Notes: generated from the letters alone by a model not told the origin. Counted from the stretch's first letter, positions 18,109-27,812 are shown. The stretch is 64,000 nucleotides of DNA from Clostridiaceae bacterium (GCA_012839865.1 DUMO01000051.1:98008-162007), one strand, 5' to 3'. Numbers and translations: made by a program.

Positions 18109-18251
18109 ATGAAGACAGAAGTAAATAAATATTTTTTGACCACAACTTTTCCTAACATAATCTGGATTTTAAGCTCGGTTTTGTGATATTATAAGCTATA
18201 GCTGGTGAAAAAAGTCTTAATTCTGAGCATTTGCACAAGGAGGACAAACTT

Positions 18252-18668
18252 ATGAAAAGCTACAGGAAAGAGTTGTGGTTTAATACCAAAAACCGGCGTG
18301 AGTTTATCAACATCACGCCAATGGTGGAGCAATGCCTTAGGGAAAGCGGAATAAAGGAAGGATTGCTTTTGTGTAATGCAATGCATATTACAGCAAGTGT
18401 GTTCATAAATGATGATGAAGCAGGACTACATCAGGATTTTGAAAAATTTCTCGAAAAATTAGCTCCTGAAAAGCCATACAGCCAATATGCGCATAATGGA
18501 TTTGAAGACAATGCTGATGCCCACCTTAAGCGTACAATAATGGGCAGGGAAGTTGTGGTGGCCATAACAGACGGCAGGCTTGATTTCGGTCCCTGGGAGC
18601 AAATATTTTATGGTGAATTTGACGGTAGGAGAAGAAAACGTGTACTTGTAAAGATAATCGGCGAGTAA
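18252..18668 (+). CDS. yjbQ: YjbQ family protein (UPF0047)
   Basis: 138 residues, the whole length of the family: [69 protein letters not shown] (quoted in parts), and [17 protein letters not shown]. Family members are cytoplasmic homotrimers; low thiamine-phosphate synthase activity has been reported, but the physiological role is unsettled. A longer frame from TTG 18231 runs through the ribosome binding site AGGAGG, so ATG 18252 is the start. It may be cotranscribed with the phosphoesterase 32 bases downstream. Confidence 0.9.
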   Translation: MKSYRKELWFNTKNRREFINITPMVEQCLRESGIKEGLLLCNAMHITASVFINDDEAGLHQDFEKFLEKLAPEKPYSQYAHNGFEDNADAHLKRTIMGREVVVAITDGRLDFGPWEQIFYGEFDGRRRKRVLVKIIGE

Positions 18669-18700
18669 AAAGCATGCTGAAAATTTTATCGAGGTGATAG

Positions 18701-19516
18701 ATGAACAGGCTTAAAAAAAGAACTATAACATGCTTGATTATTGCTGCATCATTGACAGCCTTATATAGTTTTATTGAGCCCTTTTGGATAAATATCAAAA
18801 CCATAAAACTAAGCAGGGATAAAATACCTGCATCTTTCAAAGGAAAGAAAATAGTTTTTATTTCTGATATTCATCATGGTCCTTTTTTGTCCGTAAACAG
18901 GGTGAAGAAGCTGGTCGAAAGAGTGAATTCCTTATCTCCGGATATTATTTTGCTGGGAGGCGACTATGTTCACGGCAGTGCCAGGTACATAGAACCATGT
19001 TTTAAAGAACTGTCCTATTTAAAAGCAAAATACGGGGTGTTTGGAGTGCTTGGAAACCATGACCATTGGGAAAGTACCGAACTTACACAAAAAAGCATGA
19101 AAAACGCCGGCATGGTAAGTCTTGATAATATGGCAGTCTGGGTTTATGAGGGTAATGAAAAAATTAAAATCGGAGGAGTTGGCGATTTATATGAGGACAA
19201 GCAGGATATAAATCCAACAATAAATGATGTATCCGAGGATGACTTTGTGATTCTTTTGTCTCATAACCCGGATTATGCAGAAAAGATAAAAACATCAAAA
19301 ATAGATATTGTACTCAGCGGACATACCCATTGAGGACAGGTTACATTCTTCGGCAAATGGGCACCTATAGTGCCGTCTATATATGGACAGAAGTACAGAT
19401 CCGGAATTATTGAAAATATGCAAACCACAGTTATTGTTACAAATGGAATCGGGACAATATTTCCGCCTGTAAGATTTTTTGCCAGACCTGAAATTATTGT
19501 GATTGAACTTGAATAG
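18701..19516 (+). pseudogene. Membrane-anchored metallophosphoesterase interrupted by an in-frame TGA
   Basis: An N-terminal membrane anchor (about 8-28) is followed by the calcineurin-like metallophosphoesterase motifs in order: SDIHHG, GGDYV, GNHDHW, LSHNPDYAE and SGHTH, as in YkuE/YaeI-type enzymes. The frame stops at TGA 19331-19333 directly after SGHTH, exactly where the family continues with Gly-Gly-Gln-Val. Reading on in the same frame gives [15 protein letters not shown] and a normal C-terminus to TAG 19514-19516 (271 codons). One base (TGA for GGA) therefore breaks an otherwise intact gene. The truncated 210-residue product would keep most metal ligands but lose the last part of the fold. 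Nonsense mutation, sequencing error and readthrough are all possible. Confidence 0.85.
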
Positions 19517-19546
19517 AACTTTTTTTGCTTATTTTCGTCTAATAAA

Positions 19547-19588
19547 AACAATCGAATCAAAACAATCGGATCAAACCAATCAGACCAA
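19547..19588. repeat. Three-copy 14-bp tandem repeat
   Basis: AACAATCGAATCAA, AACAATCGGATCAA and ACCAATCAGACCAA stand head to tail with 1-4 differences between copies, 30 bases behind the end of the phosphoesterase gene. The unit is not a multiple of three and no gene covers it. Confidence 0.85.
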
Positions 19589-19946
19589 AAGCTTAGTAAA
19601 AATACAGTATAAGGCTGATATTAAGTTAAATGTAGAGGTTGAAATTTTTTGCAAGCCAAAATGGTTGCAGGTCCGGTTGCACAAGATTAGGGTTAAATCT
19701 ATGTAGGTTAAAAAGTTTATGCAGTTTACAATAATGAAAAAATTTTTATTGCGTTTTAAAATTATGTTATAATCTTGCCTGTAAAGTGTATATTGCAGCG
19801 GAAAATTTTTTCAGTCCATTAATTAATATATCCTGCAAAAGTTAGAACGCTGTTTTATTTTTTGATTATTATACATTGAAAACTTATTATATCATGAAAA
19901 AGGGAAAGCCCCGGAAAAGAGGGGAAAACCCCGGAAAAAAAATCTC

Positions 19947-19978
19947 ACATTATACAAAATAAAAGTTTTGTATAATGT
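19947..19978. promoter_or_regulatory. 13-bp-arm AT-rich palindrome upstream of the recombinase
   Basis: ACATTATACAAAA and TTTTGTATAATGT are perfect inverted arms around TAAAAG. Each arm contains a -10-like TATAAT facing outward. It may be an operator, a symmetric promoter region or a hairpin in the leader; no T-tract follows, so a plain terminator is unlikely. Confidence 0.5.
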
Positions 19979-20069
19979 AGAGGAGAAAGTTTTAAAAAAT
20001 TTATGGAGAAATTTAAATAACTGAAAACGGATTGGAGCAAAAATATTTTTGTGAGGTTTTAAATTTATC

Positions 20070-21092
20070 GTGTATTATGATGCGCCTGTTATTGTAAATG
20101 ATTTTTTAAGTTATATGGAAACCATTCAAGGTAAATCCATAAATACTATAAATGAATACTATTATGATTTAAGACTTTTTTTCAGGTTTATAAAGGTTCA
20201 TAAAAATCTGGTTGATAAAAATATTGATTTTGAAAAAATCGATATTAACGATATTGATATTGAAAAAATCAGGGAAATCACTTTGAGTGATCTTTATGCT
20301 TTTATGTCTTATATTAGCCGTGAACGCAACAACAAAACCAATACCCGGGCCCGTAAAGTTGCAAGCGTAAAAGCATTTTTCAAATATCTCACAACCAAAG
20401 CCAGACTTTTGGAAAACAATCCGGCTATAGAGCTTGAACCGCCTAAACCTTTAAAACGCTTGCCCAAGTATTTGAATATTGAAGAAAGCAAAAAGTTGTT
20501 AAGCTCTATACAAGGCGAGCACCGGGAACGGGATTATGCAATAATTACATTGTTTTTGAACTGCGGGCTGCGTCTTTCCGAACTTGTCGGAATTAATATA
20601 AACAGAATCCGTGGAGATACTCTTACAGTAATTGGTAAAGGTAATAAGGAAAGAACCATATATCTTAATAATGCCTGTAGGAAAGCTATTGCTGCATACA
20701 TGCGGGTCCGTCCCGTTGACGGTGTCAAGGACAAAAATGCCCTTTTTTTAAGCGAAAGAAAGCAACGCATAAGCAATAAGACTGTACAGTACATTGTTAA
20801 AAAATATATAAAGGCCTCGGGTCTCGACCCGGAAAGGTATTCTACGCATAAATTGAGACACACAGCTGCCACACTAATGTATAAGCATGGCAATGTGGAC
20901 ATCCGGGCATTAAAGGAAATCCTGGGTCATGAAAGCATTGCCACTACACAGATTTATACCCATGTAGACAACCAGCAGCTGCGAGAGGCTATGGAAAGCA
21001 ATCCACTTTCCGATATTGAAACAGCAAATGATATTGATGATAATATAAAAAATAAAAAGCTAAAAAAAGAAATCACAGATAGCGAGGAATAA
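20070..21092 (+). CDS. Tyrosine recombinase, XerC/XerD-like
   Basis: 340 residues. An N-terminal SAM-like core-binding domain (about 5-120) is followed by the phage-integrase catalytic domain (about 130-310) with the expected residues: Arg in NCGLRLSELVG, Lys in GKGNKERTIYL, His-x-x-Arg in THKLRHTAATLMY, His in LKEILGHESIATTQ and the nucleophile Tyr in IYTHV. A charged tail of about 30 residues follows. Start is GTG 20070 behind GAGG. No other mobile genes and no att-like repeats were seen, and it is followed at once by an LCP gene, so it looks like a resident Xer-type or housekeeping recombinase rather than part of an element. Whether it is the chromosome-dimer resolvase cannot be said. Confidence 0.9.
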   Translation: MYYDAPVIVNDFLSYMETIQGKSINTINEYYYDLRLFFRFIKVHKNLVDKNIDFEKIDINDIDIEKIREITLSDLYAFMSYISRERNNKTNTRARKVASVKAFFKYLTTKARLLENNPAIELEPPKPLKRLPKYLNIEESKKLLSSIQGEHRERDYAIITLFLNCGLRLSELVGININRIRGDTLTVIGKGNKERTIYLNNACRKAIAAYMRVRPVDGVKDKNALFLSERKQRISNKTVQYIVKKYIKASGLDPERYSTHKLRHTAATLMYKHGNVDIRALKEILGHESIATTQIYTHVDNQQLREAMESNPLSDIETANDIDDNIKNKKLKKEITDSEE

Positions 21093-21097
21093 CTATA

Positions 21098-22150
21098 ATG
21101 AACCTAAAGAAATTTTATGTCATATTATGTGGAGTCATGGCAATATGCCTGTTTTCAATTGGACTGGTAATAATACTCGGTACCGGATTTGTTGATAATA
21201 CTGTAGATGCCCATTCCGACCTTAAAGACCCATTGGGAAAAATACTTAATCCTCAGGATAATAATGATGTTGAGGATAACATAAAAGTGGTAAAAACATT
21301 TACCTGCCTGCTTTTGGGTGGTGATAGAGTTGCTGAAAATACAGATACAATTATTCTGGCAAATTATAATCCTGAAAACCTGAAATTAACTCTAATGTCA
21401 ATCCCAAGGGATACCCGCTTATCTTCGGAAACAAACAAGATGCTGCAGAATTCAGCTCGTGAGGCTGGTTTTTTGGTAGATGAAGATGACTATATAATTG
21501 ACAAAATAAACTCCGCATATCCTATCGGCAAAGGGAAGCTTGCAAAGAAAATAGTCTCTACCCTGCTTGATATCGATATAGACTATTATGTTTATATTGA
21601 TACAAAAGTTTTCAGGGAAATAATTGACCTGTTGGACGGCGTAGAATATGAAATCCCCTGTGATATGGATTATGATGATCCCCTGCAGGATCTGCACATT
21701 CATCTTAAGAAGGGCAAGCAGATACTTTACGGAAAAGAAGCCGAAGCTTTCATGCGTTTTCGGGAGCCCAACGAATGGAATGATGAAATTTTAAAATATT
21801 ATGACGGCAGCGACATGAAGAGAATACAGGCACAACAGAATTTTATAAAAGAACTTTTGCGTCAAAAAATAAATATGAAATACTTTACCAAGGTAAGTGA
21901 TGTGATAAAAACCTTTTTTAAGAATTTTGAAACCGATGTCGGCCTGGGTGATATTTTACCCTATTTCAGCCTGGATGTTTTGAAATTTGATATCAATAAT
22001 GATTTGAGTTTTCTGAAACTCCCAGGTCAACCGGCCTATGAAGATAATTTGTGGTACTATAAATTCGATGTACAAAAAACGAAGGAAATACTTGATGAAT
22101 ATTTCAAACCTGAAATCATAATTGAAACAAACCAGTCCACCGGTCAATGA
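21098..22150 (+). CDS. LytR-CpsA-Psr (LCP) family cell wall ligase
   Basis: 350 residues: a single N-terminal membrane span (about 7-30), a linker, then the LCP domain (about 70-260) with CLLLGGDRVAENTDTIILAN, SIPRDTR, KINSAYPIG and the Arg-rich AFMRFREPNEWNDE. LCP proteins transfer phospho-linked glycopolymers from lipid carriers to peptidoglycan outside the membrane. The gene begins five bases after the recombinase stop, with AGGAA inside the end of that gene, so both share a transcript. A strong terminator follows. Confidence 0.92.
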   Translation: MNLKKFYVILCGVMAICLFSIGLVIILGTGFVDNTVDAHSDLKDPLGKILNPQDNNDVEDNIKVVKTFTCLLLGGDRVAENTDTIILANYNPENLKLTLMSIPRDTRLSSETNKMLQNSAREAGFLVDEDDYIIDKINSAYPIGKGKLAKKIVSTLLDIDIDYYVYIDTKVFREIIDLLDGVEYEIPCDMDYDDPLQDLHIHLKKGKQILYGKEAEAFMRFREPNEWNDEILKYYDGSDMKRIQAQQNFIKELLRQKINMKYFTKVSDVIKTFFKNFETDVGLGDILPYFSLDVLKFDINNDLSFLKLPGQPAYEDNLWYYKFDVQKTKEILDEYFKPEIIIETNQSTGQ

Positions 22151-22175
22151 TCACTTATATTTACTGAAGAAAATT

Positions 22176-22216
22176 AAAATCCCTGATTGCTGTTTGTTAG
22201 CATTCAGGGATTTTTT
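22176..22216. terminator. Intrinsic terminator behind the LCP gene
   Basis: AAAATCCCTGA and TCAGGGATTTT form the stem, with an inner TGCT/AGCA pairing, followed by T residues; the A-tract on the other side makes it usable by the converging aminopeptidase transcript too. Confidence 0.85.
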
Positions 22217-22358
22217 ATTAACGCTCATTTTCTTAATAAACAATAAACTACATCACATTTAAGGCAATTTCCAACCGGGACCCGGTTTTCACCCAAAAAT
22301 GCGCAGGATTCCCACCGGAATTTCCAGATCAAAAGTTCATCTTATGCGGATTCTTCAA

Positions 22359-23795
22359 CTACTGCATTTTCTCGTAGAAAACCTTGCATCCATTGTAGAA
22401 TGTATACACGTCAGCCTTGCTTGTAACCTCATAGGGCGCATGCATCGATAATATTGACACTCCGCAATCCAGAACTTCAGCTCCCAGGTTGGCAATGTAC
22501 TGGGCAATGGTTCCTCCTCCACCCTGGTCTACTTTGCCCAACTCGGCTACATGCCATGCAATACTGTTTTCATTGAATATTTTGCGCACCTTTGCGATAA
22601 ATTCAGGGTTTGCATCACTGCCACCGGCTTTGCCTCTGGCTCCTGTATATTTCTCAATAACAATACCTTTTCCAAAATACGAAGCATTCCGCTTATCGTA
22701 AACACTTTCATAATTCGGGTCAAATGCCGGATTTACGTCTGCTGAAAGCATCATGGAGTTGTTTAAACACTTTCTCAGGACAATATCATTGTATTTGTCA
22801 TTCCCAATAGCGCAAAGAGCAGCAAGAAAATCTTCAAAAAGCCTTGATTCGGCACCTGTATTCCCCATGCTGCCAATTTCTTCCTTGTCGGTTAAAAGAC
22901 AAACAGCAGTCCTTTCAATATCCTTCAATTCAAAAATTGCTTTCATTGCAGGATAGGAACACACCCTGTCATCCTGACCATAAGCTCCTATCATGCTCCT
23001 GTCAATACCAATATCCCTTGCCTTGAAAGCCGGGACAATTTCAAGCTCGGCTGTGTAAAAATCTTCTTCCACTATTCCGTATTTTTGATTTAGAATATTC
23101 AGAATATTCAGTTTAACCTTGTTGCTTGCCTTTTCATCATTGTATGGTTCGGAACCAAATAACAGGTTAAGCCCCTCTCCTGTTATGCCTTCACTCATCT
23201 TCTTATCCATTTGGTCTTTCGCAAGGTGTGGCAAAAGGTCGGAAATTGTAAACACAGGGTCGTTATCATCTTCGCCTATGCAAATATTTACAACCGTACC
23301 GTCTGCTTTGATGACAACTCCATGCAATGCCAGGGGTATGGCTACCCACTGATACTTCTTGATTCCACCGTAATAATGAGTTTTCATAAGTCCCATTTCC
23401 GAGTCTTCATACAATGGGTTTTGCTTTAAGTCAATTCTGGGAGCATCAATGTGCCCGCCTATTATATTGACCCCTTCCTCTATGGGCCTCTTCCCTATTA
23501 CACTAAGAATCATGGCCTTGTTCCGGATTATTTTGTACACTTTTGTACCGGGAGAAAGCTTTTCATCTTTTTTAACAAGCTCGTCAAATGATACAAATCC
23601 GTATTTTTCAGCTTCCTTCCTGGCTTCAGCTACATACTCCCTTTCAGTTTTTGCCCTGTCCAAAAACAATTTGTATCCATTGCAGAAATCGTCCAGCTTT
23701 TTTCTTTCATCCCCGGAAATTTTATTCCAGATATTAATTGAGTTGTAAGAAAGTCTCTCCTGCAGTTTCTGGCCTTCAGTTTTTTTGTCTTCCAT
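22359..23795 (-). CDS. M18 family aminopeptidase
   Basis: 478 residues, full length for the family. Metal ligands and catalytic residues sit in NIIGGHIDAPR (about 110), GQDDRVCSYPA (about 275), TDKEEIGSMG (about 305), SADVNPAFDPN (about 350) and LSMHAPYEVTSKAD (about 450). M18 enzymes are cytosolic, usually dodecameric zinc peptidases that remove N-terminal acidic or neutral residues. The start follows AGGAGG. It is the last gene of a minus-strand series. Confidence 0.92.
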   Translation of the reverse strand: MEDKKTEGQKLQERLSYNSINIWNKISGDERKKLDDFCNGYKLFLDRAKTEREYVAEARKEAEKYGFVSFDELVKKDEKLSPGTKVYKIIRNKAMILSVIGKRPIEEGVNIIGGHIDAPRIDLKQNPLYEDSEMGLMKTHYYGGIKKYQWVAIPLALHGVVIKADGTVVNICIGEDDNDPVFTISDLLPHLAKDQMDKKMSEGITGEGLNLLFGSEPYNDEKASNKVKLNILNILNQKYGIVEEDFYTAELEIVPAFKARDIGIDRSMIGAYGQDDRVCSYPAMKAIFELKDIERTAVCLLTDKEEIGSMGNTGAESRLFEDFLAALCAIGNDKYNDIVLRKCLNNSMMLSADVNPAFDPNYESVYDKRNASYFGKGIVIEKYTGARGKAGGSDANPEFIAKVRKIFNENSIAWHVAELGKVDQGGGGTIAQYIANLGAEVLDCGVSILSMHAPYEVTSKADVYTFYNGCKVFYEKMQ

Positions 23796-23840
23796 ATGAT
23801 ATCCTCCTCAATTTTAATATTGAACATTATTGGAAAATAA

Positions 23841-24647
23841 TCATTCTATATTGAGATAAACAGGTTTTCTATGCTTAAAAATAGTGGTATATTTAAAGCC
23901 AATGCCTTTTAAAATGTCATTGAATTCCTTTAACTTGCAACCCAAATGATCAGTTCTGTGTGCATCGGAACCAATGCAAATAATCTCTCCGCCAAGCTCA
24001 CGGTATCTTCTTAACAGTTCAGGATCAAAATTATCGCCTGGTAAAATGGGTTTTTCCCTGTAACATGCCGTATTTACTTCAAGACCTTTTCCTTTTTCGA
24101 TAAGCTTCAGAAATATTCCGTCCAGCAAGTCAGTAAAATCACAATATCTTAAGGTGTTATCCTCATAATGGCTTTTTCTTGCGATAAAATCAAAATGCCC
24201 TGCAACATCAAAATTATTGCAGTTTGAAACCATACTGTAAATCAACTCAAGATACCTTGAAAAAACCCTATGTTTTGTTTTTCCTTCATAGTAGTTTTCA
24301 CGGTACGGATCTTCCCCATCTATTACGTGCACTGATGCCAAAACATAATCAAAATCATATTTTGATGCAATAGCCTCGCTATCTTCAATGGTATGCGGCT
24401 GGATGCCAATTTCAATACCTTTGATAACATCAATCCGGTTTTTATATTCTTGCTTTAGTCTATCCATATACTCGTTATATTCATTAAAATCAATATTAAA
24501 AAACTCATTATCATCCGGAAAATCTATATCCATATGATCTGTAAATACAATGCCTTTCAATCCGAATTGGATAGCATGGTTACAGGCTTCTTTTGCATCC
24601 ATCCTGCTGTCGCCAGAAAAAAAACTGTGTACATGGCAGTCATACAT
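23841..24647 (-). CDS. PHP-domain phosphatase, histidinol-phosphatase (HisJ) family
   Basis: 268 residues of PHP fold with metal-binding motifs DCHVHSFFSGDSRMD, FTDHMDID, IEIGIQPH, VLASVHVIDG, VAGHFDFIAR and IGSDAHRTDHLG. The length and motif order fit HisK/HisJ-type histidinol-phosphate phosphatases. No other his genes are nearby, so the substrate stays open and another phosphoester is possible. It lies 45 bases before the aminopeptidase. Confidence 0.85.
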   Translation of the reverse strand: MYDCHVHSFFSGDSRMDAKEACNHAIQFGLKGIVFTDHMDIDFPDDNEFFNIDFNEYNEYMDRLKQEYKNRIDVIKGIEIGIQPHTIEDSEAIASKYDFDYVLASVHVIDGEDPYRENYYEGKTKHRVFSRYLELIYSMVSNCNNFDVAGHFDFIARKSHYEDNTLRYCDFTDLLDGIFLKLIEKGKGLEVNTACYREKPILPGDNFDPELLRRYRELGGEIICIGSDAHRTDHLGCKLKEFNDILKGIGFKYTTIFKHRKPVYLNIE

Positions 24648-24715
24648 AAAATTCTACACATCCCTGTTATACTTGAAAAATAATTAACCTGAAACTTATT
24701 TGATATTAACACTTA

Positions 24716-25798
24716 TCACCAATAATTGTCAATAATTCCTCCACCCACGACAATGTCACCGTCATAAAAAACAACAGACTGCCCTGGAGTTATGGCGCGT
24801 TGCGCGTCTTCAAACACTACTTTTACTTTGTCTTCCTCCAAAGGATAAACCATGGCAGGAGCCTCTTTCGCTGAATACCTGATCTTTGCTTTAACTGAAA
24901 TCGGTTCTGTTAATTTATCAATTGAAATAAAGTTGAGACTGCTTGCAATGAGAGTATCTTTAAAAACATCAGACTCTTCTCCAAGTATTACCCTGTTGTT
25001 CCCAACGTCTATATCCAGAACGTAAACAGGCTTGCCAAGGGCTATGCCAAGCCCTTTTCTTTGCCCTATTGTATAGTGGACAATTCCTTTATGCCTTCCA
25101 AGGACATTGCCATATATATCAACAAAGTCTCCCTCTTTAACATTGCAATTGGTGTTTTCCAAAATAATCCGGCCATAATCATTGTCTTCAACAAAACATA
25201 TTTCCTGGCTGTCGGGCTTTGAAGCAACCGAAACAAGGTTCAGCTTTGCTGCAATTTCCCTGATTTCATCTTTTGAAGAAAACTTGCCATTGGGCATCAG
25301 GGTATGGGATAACTGTTCCTGGGTAAGGTTGTACAGCACATAAGACTGGTCCTTTTTAAGCGAAAGGGACTTTTTCAACAGAAATCTGCCAAGGGAACTG
25401 TCATACTCAATTCTTGCGTAATGCCCGGTTGCAACGTATTCGACACCCATTGCCAGTGCTTTTTTCAGAAGCGCCTCAAATTTTACATACCTGTTGCATG
25501 CAATGCAGGGATTTGGCGTTCTGCCTTTCAAATACTCATTTTTGAAGTATTCAACCACTTTTTCAGAGAAAATTTCTTCAAAGTTCATCACGTAATAGGG
25601 TATACCCAGCTGGTTGGCCACTCTTCTTGCATCTTCCACAGCATATAAAGAACAGCAGCCTCCTTCACGATCCTGGGCTCCAGGCCACAGCTTCATGGTA
25701 ACACCGATTACTTCATATCCTTCCTGTAAAAGAAGAGCGGCAGCTACTGAACTATCAACCCCACCGCTCATTCCGACAATAACTTTTTTTTTATTCAT
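24716..25798 (-). CDS. mnmA: tRNA-specific 2-thiouridylase MnmA
   Basis: 360 residues. The PP-loop [12 protein letters not shown] (about 8-19) activates U34 with ATP; the two catalytic cysteines are in [13 protein letters not shown] (about 100) and [15 protein letters not shown] (about 200). It forms 2-thiouridine at the wobble position of tRNA Lys, Glu and Gln using sulfur from a cysteine desulfurase. It follows nifS and nifU on the same strand, which makes that NifS the likely donor. The start follows AGGGAAG. Confidence 0.95.
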   Translation of the reverse strand: MNKKKVIVGMSGGVDSSVAAALLLQEGYEVIGVTMKLWPGAQDREGGCCSLYAVEDARRVANQLGIPYYVMNFEEIFSEKVVEYFKNEYLKGRTPNPCIACNRYVKFEALLKKALAMGVEYVATGHYARIEYDSSLGRFLLKKSLSLKKDQSYVLYNLTQEQLSHTLMPNGKFSSKDEIREIAAKLNLVSVASKPDSQEICFVEDNDYGRIILENTNCNVKEGDFVDIYGNVLGRHKGIVHYTIGQRKGLGIALGKPVYVLDIDVGNNRVILGEESDVFKDTLIASSLNFISIDKLTEPISVKAKIRYSAKEAPAMVYPLEEDKVKVVFEDAQRAITPGQSVVFYDGDIVVGGGIIDNYW

Positions 25799-25985
25799 AT
25801 CTGACTTCCCTGGTTAAATTTTTTGCATTTTATCATGTGCAATATATAAAACACTGTAAAGAACCGAAAGAATACTACTAAAAATCGTCTTAGGTAAATC
25901 TTTTAACTGTCTTTTTGCATACCGGTAATAAACCTATGCCTTAAAATATCATTATCATTTGATTGCGAAAATACTATTAATCTTT

Positions 25986-26426
25986 TCAGTCCTTATGCAG
26001 GTGCTCAATATCTTCACATCGTCTGCCGCAGGAAGTTGTCTTATTGTCGCCTGTTTCACCATTCTTTTTTCTCATATAATCTTCAAGAGCAGCTTTTATT
26101 GCTTCCTCTGCCAGATTGGAGCAGTGCATCTTAACAGGCGGCAGCCCGTCAAGGGCGTCAGCAACGGCTTTGTTTGTGATAGCCAGTGCTTCTTCAATGG
26201 TTTTACCTTTAATAAGTTCCGTTGCCATACTGCTTGTGGCCACTGCAGCGCCGCAGCCAAAAGTTTTGAATTTGGCATCCACAATAATATTATTTTCTAT
26301 TTTCAGGCTCATTTTCATTATGTCGCCGCATTTTGGATTGCCAACCTGACCTACGCCATCCGCATCTTCAATTTCTCCTACGTTTCTCGGATTCATGAAA
26401 TGATCCATAACTTTCTCACTATACAT
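25986..26426 (-). CDS. nifU: Iron-sulfur cluster scaffold protein, NifU/IscU type
   Basis: 146 residues: the IscU/NifU N-terminal domain with the three cluster-binding cysteines in GNPKCGDIM, FGCGAAVATSS and KMHCSNLAEEAI, plus a short polar tail with two more cysteines (TSCGRRCEDIEHLH). It assembles Fe-S clusters with sulfur from NifS, encoded just upstream. The longest frame begins at a TTG two codons earlier; ATG 26426 is at proper distance from AAGGA and gives the family's usual MYSEKVMDHF start. Confidence 0.93.
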   Translation of the reverse strand: MYSEKVMDHFMNPRNVGEIEDADGVGQVGNPKCGDIMKMSLKIENNIIVDAKFKTFGCGAAVATSSMATELIKGKTIEEALAITNKAVADALDGLPPVKMHCSNLAEEAIKAALEDYMRKKNGETGDNKTTSCGRRCEDIEHLHKD

Positions 26427-26444
26427 TCTCAATTCCTTCTTTCT

Positions 26445-26537
26445 ACTTTAGGTACAATAGGGATATTCTTTTATTAGTTTACATACAATGGGGACATTCT
26501 TTTCTTACTTTACATACAATGGGGACATTTGTCTCAA
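26445..26537. repeat. Three-copy 31-bp tandem repeat reaching into the end of nifS
   Basis: Three contiguous 31-base units share the core TTTACATACAATGGGGACATT. The unit at 26507-26537 codes for the last residues of NifS (RQMSPLYVK), while the units at 26476-26506 and 26445-26475 lie in the nifS-nifU spacer and diverge progressively. The spacer therefore appears to be made by tandem duplication of the nifS 3' end. Confidence 0.9.
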
Positions 26538-27671
26538 CCTTTCCACTATGGGAGGCAACTTCTGCATGAGGTAGTCAATATCCTCATTTGTATTATCCTC
26601 TCCAAAAGTAAGCCTTAACGAACCATGTGCAATTTCATGAGGTAAACCGATTGCCAGGAGCACATGGGACGGATCCAATGAACCGGAAGTGCATGCAGAG
26701 CCGCTTGAAGCTGCAATTCCTACCATATCCAGCATCAGCAACAGTGATTCACCCTCAATGAATTCGAATGAAAAATTTACATTTCCGGGAAGTCTTTTTG
26801 TCGGGTGCCCGTTAAGTCTTACATAAGGTACCTTTTCCATAACTTCCTTAATAGCTTTGTCCCGAAGCTCAATAAGCTTTTTATTTTTTGCTTCCATATT
26901 GTTTGTTGCAATTTCAATTGCCTTGCCCAAGCCAACTATTCCTGCAACATTCTCGGTACTTGCCCGTCTTCCTTTTTCCTGGGCTCCTCCATGTATAAAG
27001 GATGTAATTTTTACTCCTTTTCTTACATAAAGGGCTCCTACACCTTTAGGACCGTAAAACTTGTGTGCTGACATGGACAGAAGGTCAATACCCATTTTTT
27101 CGACATTGATGGGTATATTTCCTATAGCCTGTACCGCATCGGTGTGAAAATATATGCCTTTTTCCTTTGTAATTTTAGCAATTTCTTCTATTGGTTGAAC
27201 AGTGCCAATTTCATTATTGGCAAACATTATTGAAACCAGAATTGTATTCGGTTTGACAGCATCCCTTACCTGTTCGGGAGTAACCAGTCCGTATTCATCA
27301 ACAGGAAGATACGTTACTTCAAATCCGTCACTTTCAAGGTACTGGCATGTATGGAGTACCGCATGATGCTCTATGGCCGTTGTTATTATATGATTTCCCC
27401 TGGCCCTGTTTGCATAAGCCACTCCCTTTATAGCCCAATTGTCGGCTTCAGTCCCTGAGCCTGTGAAAAATATTTCATTTGCCTGTGACCCGATAGCCAA
27501 TGCCACTTTATCCCTGGCTTCATCTATTGCCTTTTTGCTTTCCCTGCCAATAGAATATATGGTGGAAGGGTTTCCGTACTTTTCATTAAAAAAGGGCAGC
27601 ATTGCTTCCAAAACTTCAGGCTTTACAAACGTTGTCGCAGCGTGATCCAAGTAAATAAATTTTTTATCCAT
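26505..27671 (-). CDS. nifS: Cysteine desulfurase NifS
   Basis: 388 residues, class V aminotransferase fold. PLP-binding lysine in SMSAHKFYGPKG (about 205), His in TTAIEHHAVLHT, and the active-site cysteine loop SSGSACTSGSLDPSHVL (about 325). It releases sulfur from cysteine for Fe-S assembly on NifU and probably for MnmA. Placed between an IscR-type regulator and nifU. The final residues are encoded in the repeat unit that is triplicated downstream. Confidence 0.95.
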   Translation of the reverse strand: MDKKFIYLDHAATTFVKPEVLEAMLPFFNEKYGNPSTIYSIGRESKKAIDEARDKVALAIGSQANEIFFTGSGTEADNWAIKGVAYANRARGNHIITTAIEHHAVLHTCQYLESDGFEVTYLPVDEYGLVTPEQVRDAVKPNTILVSIMFANNEIGTVQPIEEIAKITKEKGIYFHTDAVQAIGNIPINVEKMGIDLLSMSAHKFYGPKGVGALYVRKGVKITSFIHGGAQEKGRRASTENVAGIVGLGKAIEIATNNMEAKNKKLIELRDKAIKEVMEKVPYVRLNGHPTKRLPGNVNFSFEFIEGESLLLMLDMVGIAASSGSACTSGSLDPSHVLLAIGLPHEIAHGSLRLTFGEDNTNEDIDYLMQKLPPIVERLRQMSPLYVK

Positions 27672-27812
27672 TTTCTATCTCCTTAACAGTTAATAGATAA
27701 ACTCTTTTATATATTATGGTTTGTTTTTGAAAAATCACAAAGCAATTATTTCATTATATTTTATTCCCTGAATACCATCTTTTAAACACAATTTCGAGTA
27801 ATTTAGTAGGAA

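Larger units (their letters stand above)
19517..20069. other. Gap before the tyrosine recombinase, with short repeats and palindromes
   Basis: No supported gene was found. It holds a three-copy 14-bp repeat (19547-19588), a block with CCCCGGAAAA twice around GAGGGG (about 19911-19937) that could form alternative hairpins, and a 13-bp-arm palindrome (19947-19978). The A+T content is very high. Confidence 0.6.

Noticed and set aside
18701..19333. TGA in the phosphoesterase as a selenocysteine codon
   Set aside because: The position is Gly in the family, not Cys, no SECIS-like hairpin was evident, and TGA is used as an ordinary stop by other genes here.
19503..19706. 67-codon plus-strand frame behind the phosphoesterase
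   Set aside because: It runs through the end of the phosphoesterase and the 14-bp repeats, lacks a ribosome binding site and has no protein-like pattern.
20070..21092. Tyrosine recombinase as marker of an integrated element
   Set aside because: No att-like direct repeats, tRNA target or other mobile genes were found nearby, and the gene is coupled to a housekeeping LCP gene.
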